Below are positions 35,922 to 44,908 of a stretch of 64,000 nucleotides of DNA, in pieces. Positions within the stretch are counted from its first letter, which is position 1. Each line of letters begins with the position of its first letter. The position numbers and the translations under genes are program-made. The notes beneath the pieces were generated by a model. The model was given only the letters and a program-made list of their open reading frames with translations. It was not told where the DNA came from and did no database searches. Source of the stretch: Pseudomonadota bacterium (GTDB lineage: Bacteria > Pseudomonadota > Gammaproteobacteria > Xanthomonadales > Xanthomonadaceae); assembly GCA_023390905.1 (NCBI GenBank), contig JAEWBY010000025.1, forward strand, positions 16,872 through 80,871. The letters are read 5' to 3'.

Positions 35922-37700
35922 ATGAGCGACGACATTCCGCCGGCCGATGCCGGCAAGCCACCCCGCGCGAAACTGGTGGCGCTGCGCGCGCTGTGGCCCT
36001 TCATCGGCCGGCATCGCGGTCTGTTCGTCGCCTGGCTCGTCGCCCTTGCGGTGGCCTCGGCCGCCACGCTCGCATTGCCGACCGCCTTCCGGCAGGTGAT
36101 CGATGACGGCTTCCGCACCGGCGGCAGCGGAATCAACCAGGCATTCCTGTTGATGCTCGCGGTGGTCATCGTGCTGGCGATCGCCAGCGCCGCGCGTTTC
36201 TATTTCGTCTCGCTGCTGGGCGAGAAGGTTGTGGCCGATCTGCGCCAACGGCTGTACGCGCACCTGATCACGCTGGACGCCGAATTCCACGATCGCAACC
36301 GCAGCGGCGAACTGCTCTCGCGCCTGACCGCCGACAGCGAGTTGCTGCGCAGCGTGGTGGCGACCAGCATGTCGGTGGCCCTGCGCAGCACGGTGACGGT
36401 CATCGGCAGCCTGGTGATGCTGTTCGTGACCAGCCCTCGGCTGGCGGCGTTCGCGCTGCTCGGCATCCCGCTCGCGGTGCTGCCGATCGTGATCGGCTCG
36501 CGCCGCCTGGGGAAGGCCTCGCGTGCCAGCCAGGATCGCGTCGCCGAGGCCAACGCGCTCGCCAGCGAAACCCTCGGCGCGGTGCGCACCGTGCAGGCGC
36601 ATGCGCGCGAGCCGTACGAGCGCAGCCGCTTCGATGCAGCGCTGGCGGTGGCGGTGGATACCTCGCGCCGCCGCATCCGCGCGCAGGCATGGGTGACGGC
36701 GATCGCGATCACGCTGATTTTCGGCACCATCGTGCTGGTGCTGTGGATGGGCGCGCATGACGTGGTCAACGGCACGCTGTCGGCCGGCACGCTCGCGCAG
36801 TTCATTTTCTATGCGGTGATCGGTGGCGGTTCGGTCGGCGCACTGGCCGAGGTGTGGAACGAACTGCAACGCGCGGCCGGCGGCATGGGCCGCATCGCCG
36901 AGCTGTTCGGCGAGGCGCGCGTGATCGATGCACCGGCGCACCCGCGTGCATTGCCGGCGTCACTGCATGGCGAAATCCACTTCGATGACGTGGTGTTCCA
37001 CTACCCGGCGCGTCCGGATCTGCCGGCGCTCGATGGCTTCAACCTGCACGTGCGCGCGGGCGAGACCGTCGCGCTGGTCGGCCCTTCCGGCGCGGGCAAG
37101 AGTACGGTGTTCTCGATGCTGCTGCGCTTCCACGATCCGCAGTCCGGCGTGATCCGCATCGATGATGTCGATCTGCGCCAGACCGATCCGGCCGATCTGC
37201 GCGCGCACATCGCACTGGTGCCGCAGCAGCCGACGATCTTCGCCGCCAGCGCGCGCGACAACATCCGCTACGGCAAGCTCGAAGCCACTGACGCGGAAGT
37301 GCTCGCCGCCGCCGAAGCCGCGGAGGCCGATGAATTCCTGCGCGATCTGCCGGAAGGAATCGACAGTCCGCTCGGTGAGCGCGGCGCGCGCCTGTCCGGC
37401 GGCCAGCAGCAGCGCATCGCCATCGCACGCGCGCTGCTGAAGGACGCACCGATCCTGCTGCTCGATGAAGCCACCAGCGCGCTCGACGCGCAGAGCGAGC
37501 GCGCCGTGCAGCATGCGCTGGAGCGCCTCATGCAGGGCCGCACCACGCTGGTCATCGCCCATCGCCTGGCGACCGTACTCAAGGCCGATCGCATCGTGGT
37601 CATGGATCGCGGGCGCATCGTCGCCCAGGGCACGCATGCGCAGTTGCTGGCCGAGGGCGGGCTGTATGCGGAGCTGGCGAAGCTGCAGTTCCTCGACTGA
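35922..37700 (+). CDS. ABC exporter, fused permease and ATPase
   Basis: This 592-residue half transporter has six transmembrane helices (about 25-320) followed by the nucleotide-binding domain: Walker A GPSGAGKST, signature LSGGQQQRIA and Walker B ILLLDEATSAL, all intact. It should work as a homodimer, exporting lipids or small molecules; MsbA-like and drug exporters share this layout. It differs from MsbA in having a longer cytoplasmic N-terminus (MSDDIPPADAGKPPRAK). Substrate unknown. It lies behind a hairpin, so it may have its own promoter. Confidence 0.92.
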   Translation: MSDDIPPADAGKPPRAKLVALRALWPFIGRHRGLFVAWLVALAVASAATLALPTAFRQVIDDGFRTGGSGINQAFLLMLAVVIVLAIASAARFYFVSLLGEKVVADLRQRLYAHLITLDAEFHDRNRSGELLSRLTADSELLRSVVATSMSVALRSTVTVIGSLVMLFVTSPRLAAFALLGIPLAVLPIVIGSRRLGKASRASQDRVAEANALASETLGAVRTVQAHAREPYERSRFDAALAVAVDTSRRRIRAQAWVTAIAITLIFGTIVLVLWMGAHDVVNGTLSAGTLAQFIFYAVIGGGSVGALAEVWNELQRAAGGMGRIAELFGEARVIDAPAHPRALPASLHGEIHFDDVVFHYPARPDLPALDGFNLHVRAGETVALVGPSGAGKSTVFSMLLRFHDPQSGVIRIDDVDLRQTDPADLRAHIALVPQQPTIFAASARDNIRYGKLEATDAEVLAAAEAAEADEFLRDLPEGIDSPLGERGARLSGGQQQRIAIARALLKDAPILLLDEATSALDAQSERAVQHALERLMQGRTTLVIAHRLATVLKADRIVVMDRGRIVAQGTHAQLLAEGGLYAELAKLQFLD

Positions 37701-37726
37701 ACCTGGCCGCCCGCACGACAGGGACA

Positions 37727-37755
37727 CCGGGCGGGAGTCATCGACGCCCGCCCGG
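37727..37755. terminator. Hairpin between convergent genes
   Basis: CCGGGCGGG (37727-37735) and CCCGCCCGG (37747-37755) form a perfect 9-bp stem with an 11-nt loop in the 74-bp gap between the convergent ABC exporter and protease genes. Position suggests a bidirectional terminator, although T-runs are missing. Confidence 0.45.
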
Positions 37756-37774
37756 CTCCGGTCGCGCTTCGTGA

Positions 37775-38530
37775 TTACTTCTTGCGATCGGACTCGATCA
37801 TTTTCTGGATGCGCTTGCCGCGCGCTTCCGAACCTGGATGGCTGGCCGTCAATCCGCCCGTGCTCGAAAGCTTGCGCAGCAGGGTCACCTCGGCCTGCGC
37901 ATTGAAGCCGCGCCGGAGCATGAAACGGTAGGCGTACTCGTCCGATGCGTACTCGTCCTTCTGCGAGAACTGCGCTTTCAGCACACCCTCCATGAACTTG
38001 CCTGCATCACCGCCCGCGAACGCGCCCAGTTTGCCCGTGCTCGATTGCAGGCCTTCGCGGCCAGCCGCCGCCAGCAGCGCGGTGCGCATGCGCTGCCTGC
38101 TGTGCCCGAGCTTGATGTGGCCTATCTCGTGCCCGATCACGGATCGCAGTTCGTCGTCATCCGCGATGTCCATCAGTCCGGAAAACACGCGGATGCATCC
38201 GTTGGCGGTGGACCAGGCGTTGACCTCCGGATCGATGTACGCCTTGAAGTCGAGCTTGAGGCCATCCTCGTTTTCCAGGCCCTTGACCACCCGCGCCAGC
38301 CGCGTGGCATAGGCATCCTTGCCGCTGGCGATCCGGTTCGACTTGTCCTCCGCGGCGCAGCCTTCGGCGGCGTAGGCGATGACCTCCTGATCGCTCAGGC
38401 TCAGCGCCTGTCCGGCTTTCACCGCCGAACCCAGCGCGCGGCCGAGATCCACGGGATGGGCCTGCGTCGTGATGCCGGCGCCGAGGGTCAATGCGGCGGT
38501 GAGCAGCATGACCGGATAGTGTTTTTTCAT
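37775..38530 (-). CDS. M48-family metalloprotease (LoiP/YggG-like)
   Basis: This 251-residue periplasmic protease has a signal peptide (cleavage near TTQA-HP) and the zinc motif HEIGH (134-138) in SVIGHEIGHIKLGHSRQR. The segments YIDPEVNAWSTANGCIRVFS and FSQKDEYASDEYAYRFM match the LoiP/YggG group. Unlike E. coli LoiP it has no lipobox cysteine, so it should be soluble in the periplasm. The start at 38530 begins the signal peptide; the longer frame is a shadow. It is divergent from a zinc-ribbon protein. Confidence 0.88.
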   Translation of the reverse strand: MKKHYPVMLLTAALTLGAGITTQAHPVDLGRALGSAVKAGQALSLSDQEVIAYAAEGCAAEDKSNRIASGKDAYATRLARVVKGLENEDGLKLDFKAYIDPEVNAWSTANGCIRVFSGLMDIADDDELRSVIGHEIGHIKLGHSRQRMRTALLAAAGREGLQSSTGKLGAFAGGDAGKFMEGVLKAQFSQKDEYASDEYAYRFMLRRGFNAQAEVTLLRKLSSTGGLTASHPGSEARGKRIQKMIESDRKK

Positions 38531-38702
38531 GGTGTCCTCGATGAAACGATGGGTGGAAGCCCATGGTCCACCGAAGCGCGGAATTTTGATTTGCGCGGTT
38601 TTCCAGCACGGTTGGCGAAGATCGCGCGCGCCGGAGTGGTCACCGCGACCGGACAGCCGCGTGGACGTACACTGTGGCTGGCAACCACGGGATCGGACAA
38701 CG

Positions 38703-39032
38703 ATGATGTTCTTGATCGGCCAGGGCGAACGCATCGTCACCGTCGGGCCGGCGGAAGTGCGGCATTGTCCGCGGTGCGACTCGGAACAGGCGTTCGTGCC
38801 GCAACTGCGTTATTCCTACGGCAGCTTCGATGTGCTGTTCGGCTTCGTCTACGACAAGCGCTACCAGCTCGCCTGCCCGCAATGCAATCACGGCTGGCGG
38901 CTGGACACGCGCGAAATGGAACGCCAACTCGGCGGCGTCCCGATTCCCGCACGCCTGCGCTACGGCCTGTGGTGGCTGGTCGGCGGGATCGCCTTGCTCG
39001 CGATCGCCGTGCATTACTTCCAGCGCGGCTGA
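38703..39032 (+). CDS. Zinc-ribbon membrane protein, unknown function
   Basis: This 109-residue protein has two CxxC pairs (C22/C25 in HCPRC and C58/C61 in ACPQC) that form a zinc ribbon, and a C-terminal transmembrane helix (about 86-104). ATG 38703 or 38706 can start it. It ends directly against the convergent desaturase gene, with no gap. I recognise no specific function. Confidence 0.75.
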   Translation: MMFLIGQGERIVTVGPAEVRHCPRCDSEQAFVPQLRYSYGSFDVLFGFVYDKRYQLACPQCNHGWRLDTREMERQLGGVPIPARLRYGLWWLVGGIALLAIAVHYFQRG

Positions 39033-40199
39033 TCAGACGCCTTCGGGCTGCGGCTCGGGTTCGGGCATGCGCAGCGGCGTCTTGATCGGTGCGCGGCTGG
39101 GGAACGCATGGCGCACGATGCGCCAGACCACCTGGCCGAACTGCCGCGGCAGCGATCCGGTGTTGTAGTGCTGGCCGTACCTGGCGCAGATCGCCCGTAC
39201 GTGCACCGCCATTTCCGCATAGCGGTTGGCCGGAACGTCCGGATAGAAATGATGTTCGATCTGGTGGCTCAGATTGCCCGAGAGGATGTGCATCCAGTTG
39301 CCGCCGCCGATGTTGGACGAGCCGCGCAACTGGCGCAGATACCAGTGGCCGCGTGATTCGTCCTTGATGCATTCCTTGGGGAAGGTCTCGGCATCGGCGG
39401 TGAAGTGACCGCAGAAGATGATCACGTAGGTCCACAGGTTGCGCAGTCCGTTAGCGACCAGATTGCCGAGCAGCACCGGCAGGAAGAACGGGCCGGCCAG
39501 CGCGGGGAAGATCAGGTAGTCTTTGGCGAGCTGGCGCGCCATCTTCAGCCCGACCGGGCGGAACTTGCGGCGCAACTGCGCGGTGGTCATCTTGCCGTGC
39601 CACCAGCGGCCGAGCTTGACGTCCTGGATCGCCACGCCCCACTGGAAGAGCAGCGCGAAGAACACCGCGATGATCGGTTGCACCAGGTAGAACGGCTTCC
39701 ACTTCTGTTCGGGGAAGATGCGCAGCAGCCCGTAGCCGATGTCGTCATCCATGCCGCGCACGTTGGTGTAGGTGTGGTGACGGAAGTTGTGCGTGTGGCG
39801 CCAGTTCTCGCTGGTGGCGACGATGTCCCACTCGTAGGTCTGGCCGTTGATCTGCGGATCGCCGAGCCAGTCGTACTGCCCGTGGATGACGTTGTGGCCC
39901 AGTTCCATGTTCTCCAGGATCTTGCCCAGCGCGATCAGCAGCGTGCCGGCGATCCACGCTGGCCAGAACAGCCAGGCCCACGGCTGGCCGGCCACCAGCA
40001 GGCCGCCCAGCAGCGCGGCGGCGAACAGGATCACCCGCCCGCTGAAACCGATATAGCGCACGGCCTTGATGATCCGGCGCAGGTAGCGCGCATCGCGCTC
40101 GCCGAGGGTGGCGACGGTGCGCGCGCGCAGTGCGTCGAGTTCCGCACCGAAGCGATCGAGTTCGGCGGGCGTGAGGGCACGGTTGCGTGGGGCGGTCAT
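39033..40199 (-). CDS. desB: Membrane fatty-acid (acyl-CoA delta-9) desaturase
   Basis: This 388-residue integral membrane di-iron enzyme has the three histidine boxes: HNVIH (102-106), HTHNFRHH (135-142) and HQIEHH (312-317). It inserts a double bond in acyl chains. With the downstream-coupled reductase and divergent TetR gene it reproduces the desC-desB/desT module of Pseudomonas, which makes oleoyl and palmitoleoyl chains from exogenous saturated acyl-CoA. Its ATG overlaps the reductase stop by 1 nt (TGATG). Confidence 0.92.
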   Translation of the reverse strand: MTAPRNRALTPAELDRFGAELDALRARTVATLGERDARYLRRIIKAVRYIGFSGRVILFAAALLGGLLVAGQPWAWLFWPAWIAGTLLIALGKILENMELGHNVIHGQYDWLGDPQINGQTYEWDIVATSENWRHTHNFRHHTYTNVRGMDDDIGYGLLRIFPEQKWKPFYLVQPIIAVFFALLFQWGVAIQDVKLGRWWHGKMTTAQLRRKFRPVGLKMARQLAKDYLIFPALAGPFFLPVLLGNLVANGLRNLWTYVIIFCGHFTADAETFPKECIKDESRGHWYLRQLRGSSNIGGGNWMHILSGNLSHQIEHHFYPDVPANRYAEMAVHVRAICARYGQHYNTGSLPRQFGQVVWRIVRHAFPSRAPIKTPLRMPEPEPQPEGV

Positions 40200-41293
40200 C
40201 AGAGATCCAGTTCCAGATCGGTGGCGGCGCTGTGGATGCAGAGCTTCAGCGCTTGCGTGGGTTCGTGGACGAGTTCGCCGCTGGGCAGATGGCGCGTGCT
40301 GCCCGTGCGCTTGCCGCAGGCGCAGGTGTTGCAGATGCCCATGCGGCAGCCGGACGCAGGCTTGAGCCCGGCGTCTTCCAGCGCGAGCAGCAGCGATTGG
40401 CCGCGCGCGATCTGCAGACGGCGCCCGCTGCGGCGCAGATGCACTTGGACTTCGCCTTCGTCGATGACGGCAGCCGGCGCGGGGCTGAAGGCCTCGGACT
40501 GGAACGACGCCACGCGATCGGCCAGCAGTTCGCGTGCGGTGTGGACGAATCCGCCCGGGCCGCAGGCGAGCACATGTCGCACGGTGATGTCCGGCACCGA
40601 CACGTCCAGCTGCGCAGCGTGCAAACGGCCTTCGGATTCATCCGCCGCGCGCGCCGACTGTGCGGTGAGCACGGCATGGAAACGGAACTGCGGATGGCGC
40701 ATCGCCAGCGCACGCAGTTCGTCGACAAAACACAGTTGTTCGCGCGTCCTGGCCCAATAGAACAGATCGATCGGCGTCGGCATGCCGAGCGCGGCGCGAT
40801 CCCGCACCAGTGCGATCAGCGGCGTGATGCCGCTGCCGGCCGCGAGCAGCAGCAGCGGAGCCTCGGGGGCGCGGAAATCGCCGAAGGCCTGGCCCAGTTC
40901 GAAGACCTCGCCCGGCCGCGCGCGCTCGCACAGGTGACCGCTGACGCGCCCGCCTTCGACGGCCTTGACCGTGATCGCGAGCAGGCCATCGGTGCGCAGT
41001 TCACTGAGGCTGTAGCTGCGGGTGACGCGCACGCCGTCGATGTCCACGCCGAGATTGACGTGCTGGCCCGGACGCGCGCCGGTCCAGTGGCGGTTCGGCT
41101 TGAGCAGCAGCGTCATTGCGCCTTCGGCCGCCGGCTCGCGCGACAGCAGCCGCGCGCGGGGTCGATCCCAGGTCCAGTTGCGGTTGAAGTGGCCGGCCCA
41201 GAAGTCGAACACCGGCGGGGCCACGAACGGCTGCAGCAGGCGGCGCAGGGTTCCCTTCGGACGGGAGGCGATCGGACGGACGACAGCATTCAT
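40199..41293 (-). CDS. desC: Ferredoxin-reductase-type electron donor to the desaturase
   Basis: This 364-residue protein combines an FAD-binding domain (RSYSLSE and GHLCERARPGEVFELG), an NAD(P)-binding domain (LLAAGSGITPLIALVR; VLACGPGGFV) and a C-terminal 2Fe-2S ferredoxin domain (ASGCRMGICNTCACGKRTG, last cysteine in LKLCIH). It should pass electrons from NAD(P)H to the desaturase encoded directly downstream. The start at MNAVVRPIASRPKG is chosen because the operator covers the bases upstream. Confidence 0.92.
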   Translation of the reverse strand: MNAVVRPIASRPKGTLRRLLQPFVAPPVFDFWAGHFNRNWTWDRPRARLLSREPAAEGAMTLLLKPNRHWTGARPGQHVNLGVDIDGVRVTRSYSLSELRTDGLLAITVKAVEGGRVSGHLCERARPGEVFELGQAFGDFRAPEAPLLLLAAGSGITPLIALVRDRAALGMPTPIDLFYWARTREQLCFVDELRALAMRHPQFRFHAVLTAQSARAADESEGRLHAAQLDVSVPDITVRHVLACGPGGFVHTARELLADRVASFQSEAFSPAPAAVIDEGEVQVHLRRSGRRLQIARGQSLLLALEDAGLKPASGCRMGICNTCACGKRTGSTRHLPSGELVHEPTQALKLCIHSAATDLELDL

Positions 41294-41302
41294 GGGGGCA
41301 CT

Positions 41303-41338
41303 ATACAGGCGCGAATACATTCGTGTATACACCTGTAT
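41303..41338. promoter_or_regulatory. Operator region between desC and desT
   Basis: Nested palindromes in the divergent promoter: ATACAGG (41303-41309) with CCTGTAT (41332-41338); ATACATTCGTGTAT (41315-41328); GTGTATACAC (41323-41332). This AT-rich island is unlike its surroundings and lies 10 bp upstream of desC and about 50 bp upstream of desT. It is the likely DesT site, by analogy with Pseudomonas DesT, which senses the saturated/unsaturated acyl-CoA ratio. Confidence 0.65.
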
Positions 41339-41390
41339 ATTAATTCCAGCCGGTATGATGCCGGCTCGGCGTGCCGCCGTTCACCTCCGT

Positions 41391-42071
41391 ATGGACCGTA
41401 TGTCCCAGCCCGCCCTGCCCCACCCCGAAGACCACGGCCCCGGCCGCAAGGCGACGATCTCGCGCGAGGACCTGCTGGCGGCCGCGCTCAAGCTGATCGG
41501 GCCGCACCGCAGCGTCTCCACGCTGAGCCTGCGCGAGGTGGCGCGCGAGGCCGGGATCGCACCCAACAGCTTCTATCGCCAGTTCCGCGACATGGACGAA
41601 CTGGCCGTGGCGCTGATCGATCTTGCCGGCCGCTCGCTGCGCGCCATCATCGGCGCCGCACGGCAACGCGCCACCAGCAGCGATCGCAGCGTGGTGCGCG
41701 GTTCGGTCGAAGCCTTCATCGAACAGTTGCGCGCCGACGACAAACTGCTACACGTGCTTCTGCGCGAGGGCACGGTCGGATCCGATGCGTTCAAGCAGGC
41801 GGTCGATCGCGAGCTGAACTTCTTCGAGGAAGAACTGCGCATCGATCTGATCCGCCTGGCGGCGCGCGATGGCGCGGCCCTGCACGAACCGGCGCTGGTG
41901 TCCAAGGCGATCACGCGCCTGGTGTTCGCGATGGGGGCCACCGCGATGGATCTGCCGCCGGAGAAGGATCCGGAGCTGATCGATCAGATGTCGCAGATGG
42001 TGCGGATGATCATCACCGGCGCGCGCGCCATCGCGGCAGTGGAACAGCGGGCCAGCCGGCGCAGCGCATGA
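41391..42071 (+). CDS. desT: TetR-family regulator of fatty-acid desaturation
   Basis: This ~226-residue regulator has an N-terminal TetR helix-turn-helix (LSLREVAREAGIAPNSFYRQFRD, given in part: VAREAGIAPNSFYRQF) and a C-terminal ligand domain (FAMGATAMDLPPEKDPELID). GIAPNSFYRQF is characteristic of DesT/FabR relatives. Starts at 41391 and 41400 are both possible. Divergence from desC-desB and the palindromes between them support the assignment. Confidence 0.85.
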   Translation: MDRMSQPALPHPEDHGPGRKATISREDLLAAALKLIGPHRSVSTLSLREVAREAGIAPNSFYRQFRDMDELAVALIDLAGRSLRAIIGAARQRATSSDRSVVRGSVEAFIEQLRADDKLLHVLLREGTVGSDAFKQAVDRELNFFEEELRIDLIRLAARDGAALHEPALVSKAITRLVFAMGATAMDLPPEKDPELIDQMSQMVRMIITGARAIAAVEQRASRRSA

Positions 42072-42625
42072 CGACACCCCCCCCGCGCTCGACCTTCGTC
42101 ACCGTGGTGGCGACGGTGTTCATGACCTTCAGCGGCTTCGGCGCGCTGGTCGGCATCCTGCAGAACCTGATGCTGCATCTGCTGTTCCCTCTGGAGCAAT
42201 TCCGGTCGCAGAGCCAGGCGGCGGGCGAGCAGTTGCCGGCCACGGCCGCCTTCGTGTTCCAGTACTTCCCGTGGTGGTTTGCGTTGTTCCTGGTCGCGAA
42301 CCTGCTGATGTTCACCGCATCGACCGGCCTGCTGCTGCGACGCAACTGGGGACGGCGGCTGTTCATCGGACTGCATGCCATCGCGATCGTCTGGCAGATC
42401 GTGGGCTGCCTGCTGCAGCGCCGATTCATCTCCGAGATGATGCGCATCCCGGACCTGGCGTAGTCGCCCCCGGAGATCGTCGCGCGGATGAACTCGATGA
42501 TGACGGTGATGCAGGTGTACTCGATCATGAGCGCTCTGGCCTTCATCGCCTTGTCCGCGTGGCTGATCTGGAAATTCCGCACGCCCGCGATCGTGGCCGA
42601 ATTCGCTGCGCGCGCACGCGGCTGA
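42068..42625 (+). pseudogene. Small membrane protein gene interrupted by an in-frame TAG
   Basis: The frame starting at ATG 42068 (overlapping the desT stop) encodes 131 residues with about three transmembrane helices and reaches TAG at 42461-42463. The same frame then continues for 53 codons, including a fourth hydrophobic segment (YSIMSALAFIALSAWLIWKF), to TGA at 42623-42625. Composition and topology stay coherent across the stop, so a single ~185-residue protein disrupted by one substitution (CAG or GAG to TAG) or a sequencing error is likely. The intact N-terminal 131 residues could still be made. Function unknown. Confidence 0.6.
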
Positions 42626-42641
42626 TCGCCTCTGCCGCTCC

Positions 42642-43172
42642 TCAAGGATGGATGCGGATCGGCGTGCCGACCGCCACGCGTTGCCAGATCGCATCCATCT
42701 GGTCATTGGTGACCGCGATGCAGCCATCGGTCCAGTCGCCGCGATAACCCGGCGGCGTCGCGCCGTGGATCATGATGTCGCCGCCCGGATCCACGCCGCG
42801 TGCGCGTGCCTGCCGGCGATCGGCTTCGTTCGGATACGAGATCCGCAGTGAGAGGTGATAGCGGCTGCGATCGTTGCGATAGGTGATGCGGTAATCGCCT
42901 TCGGGGGTCCGCTCGTCGCCCTGCTGCCGCTTGTGGCCGACGGGCGCGTCACCCAGTGCGACGTGGTACGTCGCGATGACCTCACCGCCGCGCCGCAGTT
43001 CCATCCGCCGCTGCGCCTTGTAGACGTGGATGGCGTCGGCACGCTGTGCGGGCGGCAGCAGTGCCGGGATGTCGCGTGCCAGCGTGATGATCGGCATGCA
43101 CAGAAGAATCGGGAGCCACAGCACTGGCTGCGCGATGCGGTGCAGGAGGCGGTCGCGTCGGAACAGGGGCAT
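42642..43172 (-). CDS. L,D-transpeptidase (YkuD) family protein
   Basis: This 176-residue protein has an N-terminal signal or membrane segment (about 12-32) and a YkuD catalytic domain. The catalytic pair is H136 in IMIHGATPPGY and C151 in WTDGCIAVTN. Such enzymes make 3-3 crosslinks in peptidoglycan or attach proteins to it. The DGCIAVTN form is that of the ErfK/YafK-like branch. Its start overlaps the aidB stop (TGATG). Confidence 0.88.
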   Translation of the reverse strand: MPLFRRDRLLHRIAQPVLWLPILLCMPIITLARDIPALLPPAQRADAIHVYKAQRRMELRRGGEVIATYHVALGDAPVGHKRQQGDERTPEGDYRITYRNDRSRYHLSLRISYPNEADRRQARARGVDPGGDIMIHGATPPGYRGDWTDGCIAVTNDQMDAIWQRVAVGTPIRIHP

Positions 43173-44797
43173 CAGGCAGGCAGGGCGCGTTCGATGATGG
43201 GCGCGGTCATCGTATCCGGCCGCAACGTACCGAAGACCTGTCCGCGCGCGCCCGCCAGTCGACTGCGCACGAACGGCAAGGCGACCGGACTGTCGGCGCG
43301 CAGCAGCACGGCCGCCTGCAACGCCAGCGCCAGGCGTTCGGTCAGCCAGCGCGCGGATGCTTCGTCGGCCGCGTGCAGAGCCGCCTGCAATTGCAGGATG
43401 AAATCATCGAACGCCGGTGCGCGTCCGGAGGCGTGCTCGAACTCGGCGAGCAGTGCACGCAGGCTTTCCGGCTCTCTCGACAACGCGCGCAGCACGTCCA
43501 GGCACTGGATGTTGCCACTGCCTTCCCAGATCGAATTCAACGGTGCCTGCCGGTACAGGCGCGGCAGGATGGATTCCTCCACATACCCCGCGCCGCCCAG
43601 GCATTCCTGCGCCTCGTTGACGAAGGCGGGCGCGCGCTTGCAGATCCAGAACTTGCCGATCGCGGTGGCGACGCGCGCGAACGGGGCTTCGGCCGGATCC
43701 TGCGCTGCGCGATCGATGGCCCGCGCCACGCGGATCGACAGGGCCGTCGCCGCCTCGGATTCGATCGTCAGATCCGCCAGCACGTTCGCCATCAGCGCGT
43801 GTTCGCAAAGCCGCTTGCCGAAGCTGCGGCGGTGCCGCGCATGGTGCAGCGCCTGCGCGAGCGCCATGCGCATTTCGGCCGCCGAACCGAGCATGCAGTC
43901 CAGCCGCGTCAGCATCACCATCTCGATGATGGTGGCGACGCCGCGCCCCTCCTCGCCCACGCGCCAGGCGCGCGCGCCGCAGAATTCCACTTCGCTGGAC
44001 GCGTTGGACCAGTCGCCGAGCTTGTCCTTCAGGCGCATCAGGTGGAACGCATTCCTGTCGCCGCTGTCCAGGCGGCGCGGCATCAGGAAGCAGCTCAATC
44101 CGCCCGGTGCCTGCGCAAGCACCAGGAAGCCATCGCTCATCGGCGCGGAGAAAAACCATTTGTGGCCGACCAGGCGGTACGCGTCGCCGTCGGGCGTGGC
44201 GGTCGTGGTGTTGGCGCGCACATCCGAACCGCCCTGCTTTTCCGTCATGCCCATGCCGAGGGTGAGCCCGCGCTTGTCGGCCATCGGCAGATCGCGCGCG
44301 TCGTACGCGGGCGCGGCGACGCCTTCGGCCCAGCGGCGCAGCGTGGGCTCGCGACGCAGCACCGGCACGGCCGCGTGCGTCATCGTCAGCGGACAACTGG
44401 TGCCGGCATCGGCCTGATGATGCAGGTAGCTCAGCGCCGCACGTGCGACGTGCGCTCCCGGACCGGGCTCATGCCATGACAGTCCCGCCACGCCGTGATG
44501 CTTCGCCGCATCCATCAGCGCGTGATATGCCGGATGGAATTCGATCCGATCGATGCGATGGCCATGGCGATCATGGGTGATCAACCGAGGGCGATCGCGA
44601 TTGGCATCGAAGCCCAGCCGATAGAGCGCATCGCCCGCGAGCGCGCCGTAGGCCGCCAAGCGCGGAACGAAATCGCCCGCCTCTTCGCGCGCCACGCTTT
44701 CGCGCAGGGCGGCGTCGGCCTGCCACAGATCACGGGGCTCGAACGGCGGCGGCTGGTTCTCGACGCGATGGGTCTCGAATTCGGCGGGTGCGTTCAT
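43172..44797 (-). CDS. aidB: AidB-like acyl-CoA dehydrogenase
   Basis: This 541-residue flavoprotein matches AidB of the alkylation response: GMGMTEKQGGSDVRANTT, HKWFFSAPMSDGFLVLA and the C-terminal region with QALDVLRALSRE-like helices (here IQCLDVLRALSREPE). AidB is thought to protect DNA from alkylation or degrade alkylating agents. The start at MNAPAEFETH is chosen. An L,D-transpeptidase gene is coupled behind it. No Ada-type regulator is nearby. Confidence 0.9.
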   Translation of the reverse strand: MNAPAEFETHRVENQPPPFEPRDLWQADAALRESVAREEAGDFVPRLAAYGALAGDALYRLGFDANRDRPRLITHDRHGHRIDRIEFHPAYHALMDAAKHHGVAGLSWHEPGPGAHVARAALSYLHHQADAGTSCPLTMTHAAVPVLRREPTLRRWAEGVAAPAYDARDLPMADKRGLTLGMGMTEKQGGSDVRANTTTATPDGDAYRLVGHKWFFSAPMSDGFLVLAQAPGGLSCFLMPRRLDSGDRNAFHLMRLKDKLGDWSNASSEVEFCGARAWRVGEEGRGVATIIEMVMLTRLDCMLGSAAEMRMALAQALHHARHRRSFGKRLCEHALMANVLADLTIESEAATALSIRVARAIDRAAQDPAEAPFARVATAIGKFWICKRAPAFVNEAQECLGGAGYVEESILPRLYRQAPLNSIWEGSGNIQCLDVLRALSREPESLRALLAEFEHASGRAPAFDDFILQLQAALHAADEASARWLTERLALALQAAVLLRADSPVALPFVRSRLAGARGQVFGTLRPDTMTAPIIERALPA

Positions 44798-44860
44798 TGG
44801 CCTCTCCGGTGCTCGTCCCGATTGTGGCCCATCCACGCGACGCGCGCGCCCGCGCCAGGC

Positions 44861-44886
44861 AATAAAAAACCCCGCCGGAGCGGGGT
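44861..44886 (-). terminator. Intrinsic terminator of the cold-shock gene
   Basis: On the minus strand, ACCCCGC-TCCG-GCGGGGT (44886-44869) is a 7-bp GC stem with a 4-nt loop, followed by a T-rich tail (TTTTTATT, 44868-44861). It lies 23 bp behind the cold-shock gene stop. Confidence 0.85.
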
Positions 44887-44908
44887 CGGAAAATTCTTCA
44901 AGCCGCGA

